A stretch of DNA of 26,093 bases, taken from the NCBI GenBank assembly GCA_027533185.1, contig JAPZTS010000047.1:1-26093 (forward strand). Reading direction: 5' to 3'. This DNA is from Leptospira sp. (GTDB lineage: Bacteria; Spirochaetota; Leptospiria; Leptospirales; Leptospiraceae). Of the stretch, positions 1 through 5,764 are shown in pieces. The first letter of the stretch is position 1, and the number at the start of each line of letters is the position of its first letter. The position numbers and the translations under genes were made by a program. The notes beneath the pieces are model-generated. The model saw only the letters and a list, made by a program, of their open reading frames with translations. It did not search any database and was not told where the DNA came from.

Positions 1-819
1 CCAGCCCCACCGGCCCCACAGCCGACAACAAAGAACCCAGAATTTTTAAAGAACAGGTGTTTGGATTGCCATAACGAAACCTATGAAGTAAATCAAAACC
101 TAGTTTGTTCCTTCCAAACTGGAACTGAAATTGTTCTGGGACCTTCCAATTCCTGTGCAAATTGTCATATGCCAGAGATCAAAAGACAAATCGTTAAATC
201 AGAGTTAAATACTCTGATCCGAAAATCGCATAAACATGGTTTTGTGGGAGGAGGAGTCCCAAAAGAATACTCGTTATACCCTCATCAAGTTTATCTAGGT
301 TATAAGCCTGGAATCATTTTATCGGAAATCGCACAAAATGGTGATACTATAAAACTTTCTATAAAAAATGCTTTTGGCGGACACTCCGTTCCTTCTGGAG
401 ACCCAGAACGTTTTTATAGAATGGAATGGAAAGGAAAGGATTCTTCGGGTCAAATTGTTTTCAACGATACAAAGGAATTTGGTCAAACATGGGAGTGGAG
501 TCCCAAAGCTAAAAAAATAGCAGACAATCGTTTGGTATCAGAACAAATTTTCGTTTGGGAAAAAAAAGTTCCAAGTAATGTTGAAACGTTTATTGTCACT
601 GCCAAACATATTCGATTAAAAAATTCAGCAAGTGATTATATGTCTAAGGCAACCAATCACAAAGACCCTGTCATTTTGGAAAAAATAAAAAATATTAGAG
701 CCAACTACCCTCATAGCAGTACTGTTTTAGAAACGAAATGGACAAAAGGAAAAAAGGATCGAAGAGATACAGATCTGCAAGAGTTAATGAATCGAAATGA
801 AAAATCTTTCGGCGAGTGA
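1..819 (+). CDS. Multiheme c-type cytochrome, cytochrome c554-like (5' end outside window)
   Basis: The reading frame is open from the first base, so the gene is cut at its 5' end. An internal TTG at 61 would give a spurious start that cuts through a haem motif. Two CxxCH haem c attachment motifs are visible: C-L-D-C-H (nt 58-72) and C-A-N-C-H followed by M-P (nt 154-168). Downstream lies a His-containing S-H-K-H-G-F-V-G-G segment of the kind that supplies a distal haem ligand in cytochrome c554-type proteins. The C-terminal part has the GGHSVPSGD-type segment and beta-rich character common in such cytochromes. A proline-rich stretch (nt 1-30) precedes the first visible haem motif. The mature protein should be exported and act in periplasmic electron transfer; the redox partner cannot be told. 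Its 3' end overlaps the next gene by 23 bases, so it probably shares that operon. The haem protein call is firm; the subfamily is not. Confidence 0.85.
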   Translation, partial: PAPPAPQPTTKNPEFLKNRCLDCHNETYEVNQNLVCSFQTGTEIVLGPSNSCANCHMPEIKRQIVKSELNTLIRKSHKHGFVGGGVPKEYSLYPHQVYLGYKPGIILSEIAQNGDTIKLSIKNAFGGHSVPSGDPERFYRMEWKGKDSSGQIVFNDTKEFGQTWEWSPKAKKIADNRLVSEQIFVWEKKVPSNVETFIVTAKHIRLKNSASDYMSKATNHKDPVILEKIKNIRANYPHSSTVLETKWTKGKKDRRDTDLQELMNRNEKSFGE

Positions 820-1525
820 TATCTTCTGTATCATTCCTGCGCGGAATGAAGAGAAAAATATCCCAAATCTTTTGATGGGTCTTTTGGAGATAGGTGGTCT
901 AAAGAAAGATCAAATTTTAATTGTAAACAATGGCTCTACCGATCAAACAGAATTCGTTTTAAGTGAATTAGATGTTCCCTACACAAATGAGCCAAATATC
1001 GGATATGGATCGGCTATTCTTCGTGGTTTGGATACTATCAAAAACCAAAACAAAATCCCAAACTTTATATTAATCTGTGATGCAGATGGCTCGGATGACC
1101 CTGAAGACATTCGTAGACTCTATCATACCATTGTTCAAACGGATGCAGACCTTGTGATTGGTTCTAGATTGCTCGGAACGTATGAAGAAAGTTCCCTATC
1201 AGCGATCCAAATTTTCGGCAATCGTTTGGTCTGTTTTTTAATTTTGTTGTTTTACAGAAAGAGGTTTACCGATCTTGGACCACTTCGTTTGATTCGATAT
1301 TCTTCCTTACTAGATTTAGATTTAAAGGATAAAACTTGGGGTTGGAATATCGAAATGCATTTAATGGCCCTCGAAAAAAATAAACATATTGTGGAGATAC
1401 CCGTAAATTATCGCAAAAGATTCTCGGGGGTGTCAAAAATTTCAGGAACATTGTCTATGTCAATGCGAGTTGGATTCCGAATCTTATATACATTCTTTCG
1501 TATCTATATTTTGGGGAGGCTTTGA
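797..1525 (+). CDS. Family 2 glycosyltransferase, DPM1/polyprenyl-phosphate sugar synthase-like
   Basis: This is a 242-residue GT-A fold enzyme. The N-terminus has the IPARNEE-type nucleotide-binding start (about residues 12-20) and a NNGSTD segment (about 44-50). The metal-binding D-A-D-G motif lies at residues 95-98 and is followed by D-D-P-E-D. Known DPM1-like enzymes move a hexose from a nucleotide sugar to a polyprenyl phosphate. The C-terminus carries basic and hydrophobic residues that may sit on the membrane, but there is no full extra membrane domain. The start overlaps the cytochrome gene by 23 bases, and the next gene, a membrane GT-C-like protein, follows. A pair of a lipid-linked sugar synthase and a membrane transferase using the lipid-linked sugar is a sensible functional unit, but that link is inference. 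Substrate unknown. Confidence 0.85.
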   Translation: MKNLSASDIFCIIPARNEEKNIPNLLMGLLEIGGLKKDQILIVNNGSTDQTEFVLSELDVPYTNEPNIGYGSAILRGLDTIKNQNKIPNFILICDADGSDDPEDIRRLYHTIVQTDADLVIGSRLLGTYEESSLSAIQIFGNRLVCFLILLFYRKRFTDLGPLRLIRYSSLLDLDLKDKTWGWNIEMHLMALEKNKHIVEIPVNYRKRFSGVSKISGTLSMSMRVGFRILYTFFRIYILGRL

Positions 1526-2780
1526 TATCTACTTATTTTTGCTATACCCTATGTTGTTATTTTGTTCTGCACATTTTGGGGATAGAACCAATTTGTTTAG
1601 TATCGTATGCTTCCAAATTCTTCCGATTGTATATTTCTTCTATCTAACGAAATTGATTGACCGGTTCCCCTTTCAAAATCTCTTTTTCTACAGCATTTTT
1701 TTACGTTTGGTGGTCGTAGGATCAACTCCAGTATGGAGTGATGATATCTACCGTTATCTCTGGGACAGCTCTCTGCAGATTCAAAAAATTAATTATTTTG
1801 AAAACACACCAAGAGAGTTTGTTGACTCCTTGCTTTCGGTTGGTGAATTTCAAAGTTTTTTATATCAGAATATGAATAGTCCCGATTATCTTTCTGTTTA
1901 TCCTCCGTTGTTGATTGCGGTTTACAGCATTCCCATTTATTTTTTTCCAGATTACGATTCTATAGTTCTAGCTTTGCAATTGATTTGGATTCTGGTTGAC
2001 GTTCTTATTTTTTTGCTATTGAGAATTTGGTTTACTGTTAACACCAAATCTCTTTGGTTTTATATGGGTAATCCACTTGTCATCATCGAATCGATTGCCC
2101 AACTCCATCCGGAAATTTTAATTTTAGTTTTTATTTTGGTATTGGTGAAATTCCAACATCGAAGAATTCTAAGTATACTATCTTTTCTTTTTATATTGAA
2201 TATCAAGATTTCGTATCTGATCTATCTTCCCTCTCTATTTCGTTTTGCTCATTGGAAACGAATTTTAGTTTTATTGATTTTTTTATTGCCAATTGGTGGA
2301 TTTCTTTTTGTTCATTATAGTGCATTCCACTTACAAGGGGTGAAGGGGCTCGGACTATTTTTTCATTCCTTTCGCTTTCACGGTATCTTAGAATCTCCCA
2401 TTTTTTGGGGTTTGGAAGTTTTTGACGTTTCCTATCTTTCTGGTGCAATTTCTCTTTTTTGTTTTGGTATGTTTTTGATGTGGTTTGTATGGTTCACTAG
2501 AAAGTTCCGTTTGCCATTGGAAGTTTCACTGTACTACGTCACAGTACTTTTCCTTATATTCACTCCTGTATTCCATCCTTGGTATTTGATACCCGCAATA
2601 CTTCTAACAGTCTTGAATATAAAATTACAATCTCTAAGTTTTATATTTTTACTATTTTCGGGATTTTCTTATATACTATATGCATTCAAAGAGTTTTCTT
2701 TTTATTTGACCATCATAGAGATCTTTATCTTATTTATTTATGTACGAAAAAGCTATCATATTATTTTCCAAAAAACCTAA
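1470..2780 (+). CDS. Multi-pass membrane glycosyltransferase, GT-C-like (DUF2029/mannosyltransferase type)
   Basis: This is a very hydrophobic protein of up to 436 residues with many membrane spans. Near nt 1740-1769 it has W-S-D-D-I-Y-R-Y-L-W-D, matching the acidic first-loop motif of polyprenol-phosphate-sugar dependent GT-C enzymes such as the MptB/DUF2029 group. Those enzymes transfer sugars from lipid carriers on the outer face of the inner membrane; the acceptor here is unknown. The start is uncertain. A TTG at 1470 overlaps the upstream gene by 56 bases with a poor ribosome site, while the first ATG is at 1551. The only strong Shine-Dalgarno-like sequence, GGGGAGG at 1513-1519, is correctly placed for a non-standard ATC codon at 1527, which would start exactly at the first hydrophobic stretch. 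The 3' end overlaps the next gene by 41 bases. Confidence 0.75.
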   Translation: MDSESYIHSFVSIFWGGFDIYLFLLYPMLLFCSAHFGDRTNLFSIVCFQILPIVYFFYLTKLIDRFPFQNLFFYSIFLRLVVVGSTPVWSDDIYRYLWDSSLQIQKINYFENTPREFVDSLLSVGEFQSFLYQNMNSPDYLSVYPPLLIAVYSIPIYFFPDYDSIVLALQLIWILVDVLIFLLLRIWFTVNTKSLWFYMGNPLVIIESIAQLHPEILILVFILVLVKFQHRRILSILSFLFILNIKISYLIYLPSLFRFAHWKRILVLLIFLLPIGGFLFVHYSAFHLQGVKGLGLFFHSFRFHGILESPIFWGLEVFDVSYLSGAISLFCFGMFLMWFVWFTRKFRLPLEVSLYYVTVLFLIFTPVFHPWYLIPAILLTVLNIKLQSLSFIFLLFSGFSYILYAFKEFSFYLTIIEIFILFIYVRKSYHIIFQKT

Positions 2781-3336
2781 GTTAGGTCATGTAAAAACAA
2801 GGATCGCTAAATCTCTCGGTGATTCTAAGGCATTAGCAATCCACAAAGAACTTTTGGAAATTACACTAAAAATGTTACAACGGGTAGAATGCAAAAAGTA
2901 TCTTTTTTGGGATGAACTATCAGAGGAAAGTCCCGAGTTTTTATACCATGGTTTTGATATCCGATCCCAAAAAGGAAAAGACTTAGGTGAAAGAATGGAA
3001 AATGCTTTTTCCGACGTGATTCCATTCCATGATAAAGTTCTTATATTAGGTACAGATTGTCCCTGTATCAATGCTGAGATTTTGGAGGAAGCCTTTGTTA
3101 GTCTAGATACATCGGATCTAGTCCTTGGACCTGCCGCAGATGGTGGGTATTATCTATTGGGGAAAAAAGTCATGAACCCGATGGTATTTAAGGATATCCA
3201 ATGGAGCACAGATACGGTTCTTGCTGATACAATTAAAACCTGCAAAGAACAAAAGTTAAAATTCAATCTACTTAGAGTGTTATCTGATATTGATACGGAG
3301 GAAGATTACATTCAGTGGAAAACTAAAGCAAATTAA
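2740..3336 (+). CDS. DUF2064 (TIGR04282-type) GT-A fold transferase
   Basis: The 198-residue protein starts with the ILFSKKPKLGHVKTR nucleotide-binding segment (about residues 7-21). Near residues 105-142 it carries G-T-D-C-P and L-G-P-A-A-D-G-G-Y-Y-L-L-G, the hallmarks of DUF2064, a family related to MobA-like nucleotidyltransferases. The family is often found beside GT2 enzymes and radical-SAM genes and has been proposed to act in unusual glycoconjugate or arsenosugar pathways. No radical-SAM gene is visible here. The start overlaps the GT-C-like gene by 41 bases, so the two are probably translated together. At its 3' end the stop codon overlaps the stop codon of the opposing OmpA-domain gene. 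The family call is good; the reaction is unknown. Confidence 0.82.
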   Translation: MYEKAIILFSKKPKLGHVKTRIAKSLGDSKALAIHKELLEITLKMLQRVECKKYLFWDELSEESPEFLYHGFDIRSQKGKDLGERMENAFSDVIPFHDKVLILGTDCPCINAEILEEAFVSLDTSDLVLGPAADGGYYLLGKKVMNPMVFKDIQWSTDTVLADTIKTCKEQKLKFNLLRVLSDIDTEEDYIQWKTKAN

Positions 3337-3818
3337 AGATTTTTATTCCCTACCACAAGTTCTACCCTACGATGGAAGGAGTCGTTTGTGCGAGGACTTT
3401 CTTTATGTTTGATTTTGCTATTTCCGTAAAACAGCCGTTGTATTTGGCTTTCATTTACAAAGTGAATTTTTAAAAAACGTTCCACTTCTAAAGATCTTTT
3501 TTCACTCACGAGGAAGTCATTCTGATCTGATTTCCCTTCAAAAGCATGAGCTAGTATATACACTTCGAAATCAGGATTCATAGTTAGATATTTAGCGAGG
3601 TCTTGTAAGTAAAGCTGATCTGATTTTGATATTTTATCCGAACCTTTCTGAAAGTAGATACTTCGGTTGTAAGCATTGTCTTGTGATTGGATTCGTTTGT
3701 AGGGATCGTCGAATATAAAGCCTTCCTGAGCATACGTTTGCAAAACTGGAAAAAGGAAAGTTAAGATTGCTAGAAAAAACACCAAGGCCCAATTGGTTTT
3801 GCAAATTATTTGGTTCAT
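3333..3818 (-). CDS. Exported OmpA C-terminal domain protein
   Basis: The 161-residue protein has a basic N-terminus and a hydrophobic segment to about residue 29, followed by T-Y-A-Q-E, a plausible signal peptidase I site near residue 30. Residues about 55-157 resemble the OmpA peptidoglycan-binding domain. They contain a Y-F-Q-K-G-S-D-K start, an S-E-K-R-S helix (R108) and a closing H-R-R-V-E-L strand. Compared with E. coli OmpA, the aspartate that binds diaminopimelate appears replaced (alignment puts F93 there), while the arginine is kept. It is the last gene of a minus-strand group, 40 bases after the SRPBCC gene. It probably sits in the periplasm at the cell wall, but binding may be altered. 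Confidence 0.8.
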   Translation of the reverse strand: MNQIICKTNWALVFFLAILTFLFPVLQTYAQEGFIFDDPYKRIQSQDNAYNRSIYFQKGSDKISKSDQLYLQDLAKYLTMNPDFEVYILAHAFEGKSDQNDFLVSEKRSLEVERFLKIHFVNESQIQRLFYGNSKIKHKESPRTNDSFHRRVELVVGNKNL

Positions 3819-3858
3819 ACTTTAAATTTCGGTTTAGAAGTTTAAAAAATCCAACAGG

Positions 3859-4287
3859 TTAGCTAGTTTTGTAAGCTTCTTTTAAGCATTTTAAAAGATT
3901 TTGAAGATTGGCTTCCATTTGGTTTTTAAGATTCATTTTGACTAAAAATTCACTCAATTGAAAAAGGCCTTTCAATTCCATTTGGTCAATGATCGTGATT
4001 TGGGTTCCTCCATTTTCAGATGACAACTGGTATCTATCTTTGAAGTTCATCCCATTTGATTTGCATTCTGCTTCGAAGAATACTTGGGGCTCTTCTTTTG
4101 TAATCGTATAGGTTTCATTTAAAGTCATGATACCCAAATCAATTTTAATTTTGTATGTCTGCTCCGAAAGTTTTTCAACGGATTGTATACTCGAATTGTA
4201 ATGGATTTGGTTTTCCATTTTGCGAAGATACTCGTAAACAAACGGAGAAGGTAGGTCGATAAATGCGTTAACGGAAGTTTCAAACAT
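3859..4287 (-). CDS. SRPBCC (START-like) family protein
   Basis: The 142-residue soluble protein has the SRPBCC/polyketide cyclase-like layout. A first strand (residues about 2-12) is followed by the helix P-S-P-F-V-Y-E-Y-L, then alternating strands with an N-G-G-T-Q-I-T-I turn. A long C-terminal amphipathic helix ends the protein at about residues 110-140. The fold makes a deep hydrophobic pocket for lipids or other small molecules; the ligand cannot be inferred here. It starts one base after the stop codon of the Spx-like gene (ATG at 4287, TAG ending at 4288), so translation is probably coupled. No signal peptide, so cytoplasmic. Confidence 0.72.
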   Translation of the reverse strand: MFETSVNAFIDLPSPFVYEYLRKMENQIHYNSSIQSVEKLSEQTYKIKIDLGIMTLNETYTITKEEPQVFFEAECKSNGMNFKDRYQLSSENGGTQITIIDQMELKGLFQLSEFLVKMNLKNQMEANLQNLLKCLKEAYKTS

Positions 4288-4635
4288 CTATTTCTTAGAC
4301 TGCTCGATCCATTGTTTCCATACATCTGGCACATAACCAACTGTTGCTTTTTTCCCATCGCGGACGACCGGTGTTTTAAACAAAAGAGGGTTTTCCAAAA
4401 GTGCTTCTTCTTTATTATAAAGCATATACTTTAGATTTTTGTCTTCGTAAACCTTCGAAGATGTATCAATCAGATCATCCAATGATACGGAGCCCAAAAT
4501 AGATTTCAGTTCGCCTTTGGACATCTCCTTTTCCTGGAGATTGATAAACTGAAATGGAATGCGACGTTCTTGAAAATAGAGCTGGGCCTTTTTGCTATCT
4601 TTACACTTTTTTGTGCCAAAAATTTGAAGGTTCAT
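4288..4635 (-). CDS. Spx/YffB-type thioredoxin-fold protein (ArsC superfamily)
   Basis: This 115-residue protein is of normal length for the ArsC/Spx/YffB superfamily. It has F-G-T-K-K-C-K-D-S-K at the N-terminus with cysteine 11 in a CxxS arrangement, L-I-D-T-S-S-K-V-Y in the middle, and N-P-L-L-F-K-T-P-V-V-R near residue 82. In true arsenate reductases three arginines bind arsenate. At the matching places this protein has aspartate 57, threonine 88 and tyrosine 101, so it is unlikely to reduce arsenate. It is more like YffB/YusI-type or Spx-type proteins. The start overlaps the stop of the upstream small gene in an ATGA, and the next gene begins immediately after its stop. Function is probably thiol-related, inferred only from the fold. 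Confidence 0.75.
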   Translation of the reverse strand: MNLQIFGTKKCKDSKKAQLYFQERRIPFQFINLQEKEMSKGELKSILGSVSLDDLIDTSSKVYEDKNLKYMLYNKEEALLENPLLFKTPVVRDGKKATVGYVPDVWKQWIEQSKK

Positions 4636-4871
4636 CCAAAGATTGATTTTCTAAATTCGTCCAGTAGGGATTCAGATCCACTGAGCATAAGTTCAATTTG
4701 GTCTTTGTCGAGGTCATACATAACGTGAGCCTCTAAGTATTGAGTGAACTCATCAGCAGTCAATTTTTTGGCATCAAAGTTTTCTTTTAAAAAATTGTAC
4801 CATGCGGCAAGAATAACTTTTTGGTGGGCTAGTTCCTTAATACCAATGGTGATGATTTTAGTCGATTTCAT
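4632..4871 (-). CDS. Small conserved-looking protein of unknown function (79 aa)
   Basis: I do not recognise a family. The 79 residues contain no signal peptide or membrane span and look mostly helical. They have an I-K-E-L-A-H-Q-K-V stretch near residue 11, an aromatic A-W-Y-N-F-L segment at about 23-28 and an acidic C-terminal half (D-L-D-K-D-Q-I-E-L). A GGAG ribosome site lies about 9 bases before the ATG. It is a real gene rather than a chance frame: it overlaps the Spx-like gene by four bases (ATGA), and the minus-strand group continues without gaps. It may work with the Spx-like protein, which is inference from coupling only. Confidence 0.6.
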   Translation of the reverse strand: MKSTKIITIGIKELAHQKVILAAWYNFLKENFDAKKLTADEFTQYLEAHVMYDLDKDQIELMLSGSESLLDEFRKSIFG

Positions 4872-4910
4872 GAGAACCTACTCCAGGATGATAAGTCCAT
4901 TCAACGAGTG

Positions 4911-5729
4911 TCAATCTAAAAACCTTTTGAACACCGAAAAATACAATGTCCATGCACCCGTATTCATATCCAAACGACGGAACGATTGTGCACTGCTCAC
5001 ATTCAGATCGATAATCCTTGTATCATCAAAAACCCCAACCCTTCCATCACTTCGAATGTAAAAACTCGAGCTTTCTCCGTTATAATTTCCACTAAACTTA
5101 TCAATTGCAGTATGATGGTATGCTATTCCCAACTGTAAAAATGTATTGTCCGTCAATCTTCTGTTAATCGCCGTTTCCGCACGGTATGCAATACCACTTC
5201 CTCGTAAAATTCCTCTTTGTCGGAAAAACTGTGTATTGGGTGGTGGTTCTCCAATACTATAACCCCTGATGCTCCAATCTGCGGATGTAAAACCGAGTCC
5301 AAGACCTGCCTCCCATTCAAAATTTCGGCTAAGAGGATAGTTAAAATAATACATCCCAAGTACGTGGTAAGAATAAATTGTGGAATCCAATCTCGTGAAA
5401 TAAAAATCACTAGTAACTTCTGTTAAATTTAGTTTTTGCCAATCGTTTCTACCGATCGTAAATCCAAACTTGGAGTGAGAATCTAAAATCCATCTTATAA
5501 AAAGGTCATAGGTTTGGATTGACTTTCCACCTCTAATATTCAAATCGGAAACAATTGTCGGGCTAAAGGTAGATGAAAACTGGTTTAGGTCGCTGTCAAA
5601 TCTTCCCGGGATCCTCTCTCCGAAACCGGATCGGAAGCCCAGTTCTAAACCTGAAGATTCAGATTGGAGATTTACAAGTGGGAAAAGGGCGAGTAGCAGG
5701 GGAAAAAGGAGTCCAATACATCTTGACAT
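4911..5729 (-). CDS. Predicted outer-membrane beta-barrel protein
   Basis: The 272-residue protein has a clear signal peptide (M-S-R then a leucine-rich core to about residue 20). A body of alternating polar/aromatic strands with many glycine, tyrosine, phenylalanine and arginine residues follows. Strand pairs end in short turns, for example the segment near residues 125-160 with G-L-G-L-G-F-T-S-A-D. The C-terminal strand Y-F-S-V-F-K-R-F-L-D resembles a barrel closing strand, although it ends in aspartate rather than the usual aromatic residue. No specific family is recognised. Its start codon lies only 35 bases from the divergent start of the AGCS-decarboxylase gene. The unknown 79-residue gene follows 39 bases downstream, so it may lead the minus-strand group. 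Confidence 0.7.
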   Translation of the reverse strand: MSRCIGLLFPLLLALFPLVNLQSESSGLELGFRSGFGERIPGRFDSDLNQFSSTFSPTIVSDLNIRGGKSIQTYDLFIRWILDSHSKFGFTIGRNDWQKLNLTEVTSDFYFTRLDSTIYSYHVLGMYYFNYPLSRNFEWEAGLGLGFTSADWSIRGYSIGEPPPNTQFFRQRGILRGSGIAYRAETAINRRLTDNTFLQLGIAYHHTAIDKFSGNYNGESSSFYIRSDGRVGVFDDTRIIDLNVSSAQSFRRLDMNTGAWTLYFSVFKRFLD

Positions 5730-5764
5730 AACTGTTTATTCCAATTTCGTGAATAAGAACCTAT

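Noticed and set aside
61..819. A complete 252-residue gene beginning with TTG at 61
   Set aside because: The frame is open back to base 1 and the cysteine codon at 58-60 belongs to the first CxxCH motif, so this is the 3' part of a longer gene.
2203..2448. Minus-strand 81-residue frame inside the GT-C-like gene
   Set aside because: It is antisense to a well-supported membrane protein; no ribosome site or family signal.
4288..4635. Arsenate reductase ArsC
   Set aside because: The three arsenate-binding arginines are replaced; no other arsenic genes are nearby.
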